A stretch of 64,000 bases of DNA from positions 1-64,000 of the forward strand of contig CAVTFR010000017.1 of assembly GCA_963734025.1 (NCBI GenBank), given 5' to 3'. The position numbers and the translations under genes were made by a program. Positions 8,077 to 14,477 of this stretch are shown here, piece by piece (the stretch's first letter is position 1; every line of letters begins with the position of its first letter). A model generated the notes under the pieces. It worked only from the letters and a program-made list of their open reading frames with translations, did not search any database and had not been told where the DNA came from. This DNA comes from JACVRW01 sp963734025 (GTDB lineage Bacteria; Actinomycetota; Thermoleophilia; Solirubrobacterales; Thermoleophilaceae).

Positions 8077-8691
8077 ATGGTCGAGCTGAACCTCACCAAG
8101 CGGCAGCGGGAGATCTTCGACTTCGTCAAGCGCCACGGCGAGGAGCACGGCTACCCGCCGACCGTGCGCGACATCGGCAAGGCGATCGGGCTCACCTCGT
8201 CGTCGACCGTGCACGCGCACCTCGCGAACCTCGAGAAGCTCGGGGTGCTGCGGCGCGATCCGACCAAGCCGCGCGCGATCGAGGTGCTGGTGGACAAGGC
8301 CAAGGCGGCCGTCGTGCCGTCCGGCCTGCCGGTCGTGGGCCAGGTGGCCGCGGGCCAGCCGGTGCTCGCCGAGGAGAACATCGAGGAGTACGTGCCGGTC
8401 CCGCAGATCGCGGGCGGCGACGAGGGAGAGTTCGTGCTGCGGGTCAAGGGCGACTCGATGGTGGGCGCCGGCATCTTCGAGGGGGACTACGTCGTGGTGC
8501 GCCCGCAGGAGACGGCCACCGACGGCGAGATAGTCGTCGCGCTGGTGGAGGACGAGGCGACCGTCAAGCGCTTCTTCAAGGAAGAGGATCACGTGCGCCT
8601 GCAGCCGGAGAACGACACGCTCGATCCGATCCGCAGCCGCGACGTGCAGCTCCTTGGTCGCGTGGTGGGCGTGTGTAGGAGGGTCCCATGA
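8077..8691 (+). CDS. lexA: LexA SOS repressor
   Basis: Represses DNA-damage genes and cleaves itself when RecA is activated. The 204-aa protein has an N-terminal winged helix (LTKRQREIFDFVKRH, YPPTVRDIGKAIGL, STVHAHLANLEKLG) and a C-terminal S24 peptidase domain. The autocleavage site is Ala92-Gly93 (QVAAGQP), with catalytic Ser127 in KGDSMVGAGI and Lys164 in ATVKRFF. The ATG at 8077 has a GGGAGG ribosome-binding site; in-frame starts upstream (from 7996) would place the SOS box inside the coding region and are rejected. A perfect SOS box precedes it. The next gene overlaps its stop by ATGA. Confidence 0.97.
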   Translation: MVELNLTKRQREIFDFVKRHGEEHGYPPTVRDIGKAIGLTSSSTVHAHLANLEKLGVLRRDPTKPRAIEVLVDKAKAAVVPSGLPVVGQVAAGQPVLAEENIEEYVPVPQIAGGDEGEFVLRVKGDSMVGAGIFEGDYVVVRPQETATDGEIVVALVEDEATVKRFFKEEDHVRLQPENDTLDPIRSRDVQLLGRVVGVCRRVP

Positions 8692-8906
8692 GCACCGCAC
8701 TGCTTGAACCACCGGTTCGCCTGTTCGGCGAGTCCGAGCCCAGCGCCGCCCGCGGCGGCGGCCGGCTCACGCTCGAGGAGAGGCTGCGCGCCATGTGGCA
8801 CACGGCGAACGCCGAGGGGGCCGCCGACTGTCCGCTGTGCGGGTCGCGAATGGCGCTTCGAGACGATGCCGCCGAGTGCGGCTCCTGCGGCAGTCGCCTG
8901 AGCTGA
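8688..8906 (+). CDS. Small zinc-ribbon protein translationally coupled to lexA
   Basis: A 72-aa protein. The N-terminal 45 residues include the helix LTLEERLRAMWHTANAEG; the C-terminal part is a four-Cys zinc knuckle, CPLCG then CGSCG, 17 residues apart. Its ATG overlaps the lexA stop in an ATGA, so translation is probably coupled and expression SOS-regulated. No function is recorded that I recognise; the arrangement suggests a role with LexA or in the damage response. A strong terminator follows at 8994-9030. Confidence 0.8.
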   Translation: MSTALLEPPVRLFGESEPSAARGGGRLTLEERLRAMWHTANAEGAADCPLCGSRMALRDDAAECGSCGSRLS

Positions 8907-8993
8907 GCCCGATGGGCGCTGACTCGAGCGAGAGCCTGAGCCTCACCCCGGCCTGAGCGGACCCGATGCGAGTTGCAGATGCCGGACGGCTCC

Positions 8994-9030
8994 GGGGCCG
9001 CGCGTCCCTATCGGGCCGCGCGGCCCCTTT
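8994..9030 (+). terminator. Rho-independent terminator after the lexA operon
   Basis: 11-bp perfect stem GGGGCCGCGCG / CGCGCGGCCCC with a 12-nt loop, followed by TTT. It ends the lexA-zinc ribbon transcript. Confidence 0.75.
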
Positions 9031-9127
9031 GCCGCGGGGAGGTGGCGCCCGGAGGGATAGGCGCTACCCAGGTCGCGCTGGGAGGGGGGGCGCGACCAAG
9101 TGGAAGGTCTTCAGCACGTCCGGTCGT

Positions 9128-9481
9128 TCACCAGATGTAGTTGTCGATCACGGAGGCGACCTCGTCGGCGGGGATCGGGCCGACCGTCAACTCCCAGTTC
9201 CGGCCGTCGATCGAGTTGCCGACGGTGGCGGGATAGCCAGCTTCGCTCAGGAGGCGCCGCACCACCACCGCCCGCAGGATGCACTCGCGGCCGTACCAGC
9301 GGACGTCGATCCCGAAGGAGTTGTTCTCGCTCGGCCATACGGTCAGCCGATCGGGGCGGATCGGCGCCGCCGCATGAGCAGCGGACAGATCGGCGGGATA
9401 CCGGTCGACCTCGTAGCTGCTGCCGTAGCTGTATCCGTTACGGCCTCCTGCGGTGAGCGTGGCGCTGGTCGCTTCGAGCAT
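9128..9481 (-). CDS. Conserved hypothetical protein, 117 aa
   Basis: A soluble protein with no recognised domain. It has a Gly/Tyr/Ser-rich start (GGRNGYSYGSSYEVDRYP), a strand-rich middle (SFGIDVRWYGRECILRAVVV), a helix RRLLSEAGYPATVG and the ending EVASVIDNYIW. An in-frame ATG lies 27 bases upstream at 9508 without a ribosome-binding site; the ATG at 9481 has AGGACC and GGAGG sites nearby and is preferred. Strand, length and GC3 support a real gene. It is convergent to the lexA unit. Confidence 0.6.
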   Translation of the reverse strand: MLEATSATLTAGGRNGYSYGSSYEVDRYPADLSAAHAAAPIRPDRLTVWPSENNSFGIDVRWYGRECILRAVVVRRLLSEAGYPATVGNSIDGRNWELTVGPIPADEVASVIDNYIW

Positions 9482-9702
9482 CGTGGTCCTGGGCCTCCGG
9501 TGTCGCATCGGACGTGACGTGCGTTGAGAGCACTTTGGGATACCCGCGCACCCCTATGTGAGGGAGTGGTCACAGATGGGTCAAATCCGGCGCCCGGCTA
9601 CTCCTCGAGTCGTACCCCCGGATCCACCCACCGACCGATGCGAAGCGGCTCCGCGACGACCACGATCCGCTGTTCCGATTCCGATTACGACGGAGGCCCC
9701 TG

Positions 9703-10476
9703 ATGACCACTGCCCCCAGACCTCGACACCAGCGCACGCGGCTCAGGCCCGGAGGCGCGCCGGCCGCGCGTCGCGCCGCCCCTGCCCGCGCCCGCTCCAC
9801 GCGCGAGCGCACGCCGGACGCCGGCCCCGGGCTCGACCTCCGGGGCCGGGTGGCCATGGTCACCGGGGCGGGACGAGGTAGCGCGTCGGTCGCCGCCGCG
9901 CTCGCGGAGCGCGGGTCGAGCGTCGTCCTCGGCGCGCCCGACCAGCTGGCCATCGCGCGGGTCGCCCGCGGCGTCGAGGGCCGCGGCGGCCGCGCGCTCG
10001 CCATCGGGACGGACCTCGGCGACCCGGACGGGGCCGCCCGTCTGGCCGAAGGCGCGCTCGCCGCCTTCGGGCGCCTCGACATGGCGGTCAATGCGTCGGG
10101 CCGCTCGCGCGGACTCGACGACCTCGCCGAGCCGGACTGCAGAGCCGTCTACTTCGCGGTCCGGTACCAGCTGCCGGCCATCGCCGCCTCGGGCGGCGGC
10201 ACGATCGTCAACGTGGCGCTCGGCCCGCTCGGCTGGTCGGACGACGCCCGCTGCGTCGTCGGGCTCACGCGGGCCTCGGCGATCGAGCATGCCGACAGCG
10301 GCGTGCGCATCAATGCGCTGGCGCGCGGCCCGGGCAGCCGCGGCTTCGCGGCCGCCGCGTGTTGGCTGTGCTCGGACGCCGCGGTGCATCTGAACGGCGC
10401 AGTCGTGACCGGTCCGGCAGGCGGCAATCAGGGGAACGCCGACCCGGCGGGCCCGCCGGGAGGCGCGGCGGCGTAG
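9703..10476 (+). CDS. Degenerate short-chain dehydrogenase/reductase-like protein
   Basis: 257 aa, starting with a 45-residue Arg/Ala/Pro-rich extension not found in SDR enzymes. The NAD-binding half is recognisable: VAMVTGAGRGSASVAAALAE (Rossmann glycine motif) and FGRLDMAVNASG (the NAG motif). The catalytic half is not: after GGGTIVNVALGPLGW the YxxxK motif is replaced by ARCVVGLTRASA, lacking both the Tyr and the Lys, and the catalytic Ser position is unclear. The C-terminal part still reads GVRINALARGPGS and WLCSDAAVHLNGAVV as in SDRs but is shortened. It may bind a nucleotide without catalysis, or be a gene in decay with its frame intact. Confidence 0.7.
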   Translation: MTTAPRPRHQRTRLRPGGAPAARRAAPARARSTRERTPDAGPGLDLRGRVAMVTGAGRGSASVAAALAERGSSVVLGAPDQLAIARVARGVEGRGGRALAIGTDLGDPDGAARLAEGALAAFGRLDMAVNASGRSRGLDDLAEPDCRAVYFAVRYQLPAIAASGGGTIVNVALGPLGWSDDARCVVGLTRASAIEHADSGVRINALARGPGSRGFAAAACWLCSDAAVHLNGAVVTGPAGGNQGNADPAGPPGGAAA

Positions 10477-10480
10477 CCGC

Positions 10481-10956
10481 TCAGCCGACCCAGCCCGGCC
10501 GCACCAGCCCGTGCTCGTAGGCGAGCACGACCAGCTGGGCGCGGTCGCGGGCGGCGAGCTTCACCATCGCGCGGCTCACGTGGGTCTTCGCGGTGGCCGG
10601 GCTCACCACGAGTCGCTCGGCGATCTGCTCGTTCGAAAGCCCTCCGGCCACGAGTGCCATGACCTCGCGCTCGCGGTCGGTCAGCTCCTCGAGCGCTCGA
10701 AGGTCGTGAGGATCACGATCCGGACGCCGGCGAGGCGGGCGTCGGAGGCGACCTCGCGGGTGGCGGCGAGACCGTCGAGCTCGGGCATGCGGATGTCCAT
10801 CAGTGCGACGTCGGGCTTCTTCTGGCGCGTGAGCGAGAGCGCCTCGCGGCCGTTGCCCGCCTCGCCGACCAGCGCGATGTTGTCCTCGGCGTCGAGGAGG
10901 GCGCGGAAGCCGCCGCGGACGAGAGCCTGGTCGTCCGCAAGCAGGACCTCGATCAC
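10481..10956 (-). pseudogene. NarL/LuxR-type response regulator with internal deletion and frameshift
   Basis: The first frame (GTG at 10956) encodes the receiver start IEVLLADDQALVRGG with the acidic pocket, the phosphoacceptor in ALMDIRMPELDG and VRIVILTTFE, then stops at 10681. The LuxR helix-turn-helix appears at once in another frame: LEELTDREREVMALVAGG, LSNEQIAERLVVSPATAKTH. The last receiver strand, its conserved Lys and the whole linker (about 60 residues in relatives) are missing, so the two frames meet at a deletion near 10685-10700. The GTG overlaps what looks like the last codons of a lost sensor kinase (RLPLDGER, stop TGA at 10953-10955). Confidence 0.88.
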
Positions 10957-10985
10957 CGCTCGCCGTCCAGCGGTAGCCGTTCCTG

Positions 10986-11180
10986 CGGCTGCTCGGGGTG
11001 GGGATGGCGACGGCGATCCTCGTCGACGCGACAGTGGTGAGGATGGTCCTCGTCCCGGCCGTCATGGAGGTGCTTGGGCGCGCCAACTGGTGGATCCCGA
11101 GCTGGCTCGACCGGCTGGTTCCGCGCCTCGACCACGAGCCCGCGCCGGTCGACGTGCAGCCTCAGGCGGCCTACCATTGA
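10986..11180 (+). pseudogene. C-terminal fragment of an MMPL/RND-family transporter
   Basis: Only the last roughly 65 codons remain, with the family's final membrane segment (GVGMATAILVDATVVRMVLV) and the tail LGRANWWIPSWLDRLVPRLD. There is no ribosome-binding site or full start; the 5' side joins directly to the end of the sensor-kinase remnant around 10976-10988, in the opposite orientation. One deletion probably removed the 5' parts of both genes. The stop codon TGA (11178-11180) abuts the start of RNase P RNA. Confidence 0.85.
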
Positions 11181-11545
11181 GGGGCCGGCCAGGCAGCCGC
11201 GGGGAGGACGGAGAGAAAACCGTCCCCTCGAGGAAAGTCCGGACACCGCAGGGCAGGGCGGTCGGGAGACCGACCCGGGGAAACCCGCGGGAAAGTGCCA
11301 CAGAAACACACCGCCCAAGCGCCGGATTGCACGTGGATCCGGCGCCGGCAAGGGTGAAATGGTGCGGTAAGAGCGCACCGGCGTCGCGGCGACGCGGCGG
11401 CCAGGCAAACCCCGCCCGGTGCAAGGCCAAGCAGGAGCGCTGACGCTGCCCGCCGAGCTCCAGGTAGGCCGCAGGGCCGCGAGGCCCAGCCGCAAGGCGA
11501 GATGGATGGCTGCCCACGACAGGATCCGGCTTACCGGCCGGCTAC
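11181..11545 (+). ncRNA. rnpB: RNase P RNA, bacterial type A
   Basis: Catalytic RNA that matures tRNA 5' ends. Conserved regions are in order: GAGGAAAGTCCGGAC near the 5' end, GTGCCACAGAAA, AAGGGTGAAATGGTGCGG with TAAGAGCGCACC, and the 3' block AGATGGATGGCTGCC followed by ACAGGATCCGGCTTACC. The 5' GGGGCCGGCC pairs with GGCCGGC at the 3' end to form P1. The exact ends are set by that helix and may be off by a few bases. A strong terminator follows directly. Confidence 0.96.
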
Positions 11546-11547
11546 GG

Positions 11548-11579
11548 AAGGCCCCCGCCCAGGCGGGGGCCTTCTATTT
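11548..11579 (+). terminator. Rho-independent terminator of rnpB
   Basis: 11-12 bp GC-rich stem AAGGCCCCCGCC / GGCGGGGGCCTT with a minimal loop, followed by CTATTT. Confidence 0.85.
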
Positions 11580-11679
11580 GAGCGCGGCCGCGCGAGATAC
11601 GCGCACCCCAATTGGGGGGTCAGGCCTACATTCGGGTTTGGACGGCGGTAATTGCGGCAAGGAGAAGAGAAGCCTCCGC

Positions 11680-12120
11680 ATGACGACCCAGATCGCCACC
11701 CCCAGCAAGAAGCAGACTGCAGACGACGCGTACTGCCCGCACTGCCACCTGCTGATCGAAAAGGCGGTCGGCGAGGAGTGGCCGAAGGAGCCGCTTCGCT
11801 GCCCCCATTGCCGGCTGCTGGTCGGCATGGGGCGCGCCCGGCCGGAGCCGTCCGCCGAGCCGGGTGCCCGCGGAAGCGCCGCCGGTGTGTTCGCTCACGA
11901 GGCGAAGCGCGCCGGCCCGGAGCGGACGGTTTCCAAGGAGACCGTCTGCCTCGCGATCCGCAACGTCGCCGAGACCGTCGGCGCGCGCCCCGAGCGCCTG
12001 CTCATGGTCGACTACCAGCAGCAGGCATCGGACGACGAGAAGCTGCCTGGGCTGGACCAGATCTTCGCGGCCTACGGCAGCTGGAAGCGCGCCCGGCGCG
12101 CCGCCGCAACCTCCGCTTAG
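11680..12120 (+). CDS. Zinc-ribbon protein of unknown function, 146 aa
   Basis: Two CPHC knuckles at residues 19-22 and 41-44, each followed by LL and a hydrophobic residue, form one zinc ribbon. An Ala/Gly/Pro-rich linker follows, then a helical C-terminal region (SKETVCLAIRNVAETVGARP, DQIFAAYGSWKRARRAA) whose GSWxxAxxAA ending resembles DNA-binding homing-endonuclease-associated repeats. It may bind nucleic acid; no enzyme motif is seen. The ATG at 11680 has an AAGGAGA site 12 bases upstream and sits about 100 bp past the rnpB terminator. Earlier in-frame starts would lie inside rnpB and are rejected. Confidence 0.8.
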   Translation: MTTQIATPSKKQTADDAYCPHCHLLIEKAVGEEWPKEPLRCPHCRLLVGMGRARPEPSAEPGARGSAAGVFAHEAKRAGPERTVSKETVCLAIRNVAETVGARPERLLMVDYQQQASDDEKLPGLDQIFAAYGSWKRARRAAATSA

Positions 12121-12162
12121 GCACGCCCGCTCGTCGCCCGCTGCAGGTAGAGTGCCGCGCCG

Positions 12163-12648
12163 ATGGTGATCGTGCTCGTCCTCGCCCCGTTCGTCGTGCT
12201 GGGCATCGCGGTCCTCTTCGTCGCGTTCGCCGGCGGGGCGGGTGCGGCGCGCGAGATGTACCTCACGCGCGGGGGCAAGCTCTTCACGTTCTCGATCCTC
12301 ATCCTGTACCTCGCGCTCGGCGTCATCGTGCCGGCCGCCGTGATCGCCTCGCGCGGCGAGGCGGAGGGCGCCGTCGGCGCGCTCCGGAGCGAGTCGCTGT
12401 CGAGCACCGACGAGCGCGGCAAGGATCTCTTCGTCCAGAACTGCAAGAGCTGCCACACGCTCGCCGCGGTCCAGGCGAAGGGCGTCACGGGCCCCAACCT
12501 CGACGAGCTGGGCGGCCTCGACAGGCAGCGCGTCCTGAATGCCATCGAGCGCGGCGGCACGGGCGACGGGCGGATGCCGGCGAACATCCTCCAGGATGAG
12601 GACGCCGAGGCGGTTGCCGGCTGGGTCTCGAAGGTCGCCGGCCAGTAG
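12163..12648 (+). CDS. Membrane-anchored c-type cytochrome
   Basis: A 161-aa protein with two N-terminal membrane helices (residues 2-26 and 40-63), then an exported mono-haem domain. The haem-binding motif is CKSCH (residues 94-98), with distal ligand Met138 in GRMPAN, and GVTGPNLDELGG is typical of cytochrome c6/cbb3-CcoP-like domains. It probably shuttles electrons at the outer face of the membrane to an oxidase that is not in this window. The ATG follows the previous stop by 42 bp, and a terminator lies about 55 bp downstream. Confidence 0.88.
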   Translation: MVIVLVLAPFVVLGIAVLFVAFAGGAGAAREMYLTRGGKLFTFSILILYLALGVIVPAAVIASRGEAEGAVGALRSESLSSTDERGKDLFVQNCKSCHTLAAVQAKGVTGPNLDELGGLDRQRVLNAIERGGTGDGRMPANILQDEDAEAVAGWVSKVAGQ

Positions 12649-12701
12649 CCCCGTCGTCGCCGTTCGTCTCCCGATTCCTCCCGCTTGGGCGGAATGTTGC
12701 A

Positions 12702-12727
12702 AAAACGCCCGTAAGCAGCGGGCTTTT
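12702..12727 (+). terminator. Rho-independent terminator after the cytochrome gene
   Basis: A-tract, then GCCCG / CGGGC stem with a 7-nt loop, then TTTT; the A/T tracts on both sides let it act in both directions. Confidence 0.7.
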
Positions 12728-12761
12728 CCGTCCGAGCCATGATTTCTACTGCTAGCATGGC

Positions 12762-12903
12762 CGCGTCCATAGCCGAGGCCCTGAGCGAAAAACCGGGGCG
12801 TGGGGGACCCGTTGGCCGCTAGGCCGGGGGCGAGTCGCGTACGCACGCGTAGCGCAACTCTTTCAGCGCGAGCCCGTCAGCTAACCCCGCAGGCGAAACG
12901 AGA
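12762..12903 (+). promoter_or_regulatory. c-di-AMP riboswitch (ydaO/yuaA class)
   Basis: The leader carries the diagnostic 3' block AGCCCGTCAGCTAACC followed by CCGCAGGC (12871-12894), preceded by CTTTCAGCGCG and by a GAGCGAAAAACCGGGGCG purine-rich core. The coding start at 12912 follows within 10 bases, so control is probably of translation or of a short terminator. In Actinobacteria this class controls wall-remodelling and osmoprotection genes. Ends are approximate. Confidence 0.9.
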
Positions 12904-12911
12904 GAGAGCCG

Positions 12912-13322
12912 ATGCAGCAAGCCGGTGCACGCGTTCTGCGCGAGGATGATCAGCACGACATGAGCCGCGAAGCGGTGCTCCTCCAGTGGGAGCGCAAGAT
13001 CGAGGCCGCCGAGCGGAGCCCGAGCGCATCCGAGCTGCTCGACACCGGCGAGGGCGGGACGGTCGCCGAGCTGCGGCCGACCGAGGACGCCACCCATAGA
13101 GAGCCGCGCCGCTTCGAGCGGCGCTCGGCGTCGCTCCCCACCGCGCCCGTGGCGACGGAGCCCGAGCGCCGGACGATCACGATCACCGGCCAGCCGACCC
13201 CCGCGCGCCGGCGCCCCTCCCTGATGGACGCACCCATGGCCCAGCCGGATCGGATCGCCCTGTGGGCGTTCCTGCTGGGCCTGCTCCTGGTGGCCGTTGC
13301 CGCCGGGACCGCGCACGCCTAG
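12912..13322 (+). CDS. Tail-anchored membrane protein under c-di-AMP riboswitch control
   Basis: A 136-aa protein. The first 110 residues are charged and probably disordered (MSREAVLLQWERKIEAAER, then Arg/Pro/Thr-rich), and a single membrane helix (ALWAFLLGLLLVAVAAGTA) lies at the extreme C-terminus, so the bulk probably faces the cytoplasm. No enzyme motif is seen and I do not recognise a family. The riboswitch directly upstream links it to the c-di-AMP response (turgor, cell wall). AGAGAGAG serves as ribosome-binding region. Confidence 0.8.
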   Translation: MQQAGARVLREDDQHDMSREAVLLQWERKIEAAERSPSASELLDTGEGGTVAELRPTEDATHREPRRFERRSASLPTAPVATEPERRTITITGQPTPARRRPSLMDAPMAQPDRIALWAFLLGLLLVAVAAGTAHA

Positions 13323-13439
13323 CCGGCCCGCGCACACCTCCGGAGACTGGGCGCCGCGCATGCGGGCCCAATTCGTCATCCAAGGGCAGACCCGCTGCGT
13401 ATCGATATTGGAGTGGATATCAAGCCTTTTTCCAATTAC

Positions 13440-13456
13440 ACTTACTGCAGGTAAGT
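13440..13456 (+). promoter_or_regulatory. Inverted-repeat operator, probably for the HxlR regulator
   Basis: ACTTAC-TGCAG-GTAAGT: perfect 6-bp arms around 5 bases, 22 bp before the carboxymuconolactone-decarboxylase-like gene. The form ACTTAC-n-GTAAGT is like sites bound by HxlR-family regulators such as YodB and QorR. The HxlR gene is the second gene of this unit, so autoregulation is likely. Confidence 0.7.
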
Positions 13457-13478
13457 CGTACGCAGAAAGAGAAGCCCG

Positions 13479-14042
13479 ATGAAGGTCAAGGAGAGCAGGT
13501 TCCAAGTCCACGATGAGCTGACGGCGCCCGAGCGCAGCGTCCCGATTCTGAAGGGCGCGCTGACCGGCGGCGGACAGCTCCCGAACTTCATCGGCGTGCT
13601 AGCCGGCTCGCCGGCGGTGCTGCGTGCCTATGCCCGTTTCCGCTCGGAGTTGCGCCACGGCGCGCTTCCGTACGCGACCCAGCAGCGCATCGCGCTCGCC
13701 GTGGCCGAGCACCAGCGGAGTGAGTACGCGCTCTCGACGCTGCTGCGGACGGCCCGCGACGCGGGGCTGGGCCTCGACGAGATCGCGCTGGCGCGCGAGT
13801 TCGACTCCCGCGACGAGCGCGAGTCGATGCTCATGCGCTACGTCAAGTCGCTGGTCGAGACGGACGGCTCGCCGCCGCGGCACGTGCTCGAGGAGACGCG
13901 CGAGGCGGGCTGGGACGACGAGCAGATCCTCGAGACGATCGCGCAGGTGGCGCTAGCGACCTTCGGGAACCTCGTCACCCGCGCCGGCGACGTGCCGCTG
14001 GACGGGTCGAGCGAGGACTCGCGCCTCCTGCAGGCCGCCTGA
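13479..14042 (+). CDS. AhpD/carboxymuconolactone-decarboxylase-like protein lacking the catalytic cysteines
   Basis: 187 aa with the helical fold of the CMD/AhpD family: GVLAGSPAVLRAYARFRSEL, then the active-site helix in LPYATQQRIALAVAEHQRSE. Redox-active relatives have CxxC plus His there; here the segment reads EHQRSEYALSTL, without either Cys. The C-terminal helices (GWDDEQILETIAQVALATFG) are normal. It is therefore unlikely to be a peroxidase reductase and may be a sensor, a structural protein or a different enzyme. It sits 26 bp before an HxlR regulator and downstream of an inverted-repeat operator, suggesting induction by electrophiles or oxidants. Confidence 0.82.
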   Translation: MKVKESRFQVHDELTAPERSVPILKGALTGGGQLPNFIGVLAGSPAVLRAYARFRSELRHGALPYATQQRIALAVAEHQRSEYALSTLLRTARDAGLGLDEIALAREFDSRDERESMLMRYVKSLVETDGSPPRHVLEETREAGWDDEQILETIAQVALATFGNLVTRAGDVPLDGSSEDSRLLQAA

Positions 14043-14068
14043 CCTCCCCGGCCGTGGCGAGGACTACG

Positions 14069-14422
14069 ATGTATGGCATGGCCTCGGAGCAGGTTGTGGC
14101 CGTACGCCGGGAGTCACGTCGCGAGACGTGCTGCGGGCACTACCACCAGGCCGTCGAGCTGGTGGGCAAGCGCTGGACCGGGGCGATCCTGTTCGTCCTG
14201 ATGGACGGGCCGGCGCGTTTCTCCCAGGTCAAGCAGCTCGTGCCCGACCTGTCCGACCGGCTCCTGTCCGAGCGCATGAAGGAGCTCGAGGCGGAGGGCA
14301 TCGTCGAGCGCCGCGTGATCGACGACATGCCGGTCAAGGTCGAGTACGCCCTGACGGAGAAGGGGGCGGCGCTCGAGCCGGCGGTGCGGGCGCTCAAACT
14401 CTGGGCACGCGCCTGGATGTAG
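14069..14422 (+). CDS. HxlR-family winged-helix regulator
   Basis: A 117-aa DNA-binding protein. The winged helix is typical: AVELVGKRWTGAILFVLMDG, RFSQVKQLVPDLSDRLLSERMKELEAEGIV and the wing KVEYALTEKGAALEP. Two adjacent Cys at residues 16-17 (RETCCGHYH) lie where thiol-sensing HxlR regulators carry their redox Cys. Starts at 14054 (GTG), 14069 and 14078 are possible; 14069 has an AGGA site 6 bases before it. It probably represses its own operon through the palindrome at 13440-13456. Confidence 0.88.
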   Translation: MYGMASEQVVAVRRESRRETCCGHYHQAVELVGKRWTGAILFVLMDGPARFSQVKQLVPDLSDRLLSERMKELEAEGIVERRVIDDMPVKVEYALTEKGAALEPAVRALKLWARAWM

Positions 14423-14477
14423 CCGGACGCGCGACCCGCTGTAACTTACGCGGCTCCCGTCATCGATAAGGAGCCGC

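Noticed and set aside
10998..11180. Intact 60-aa membrane protein
   Set aside because: The sequence is exactly the C-terminal end of MMPL transporters, without a ribosome-binding site, so it is a truncated remnant.
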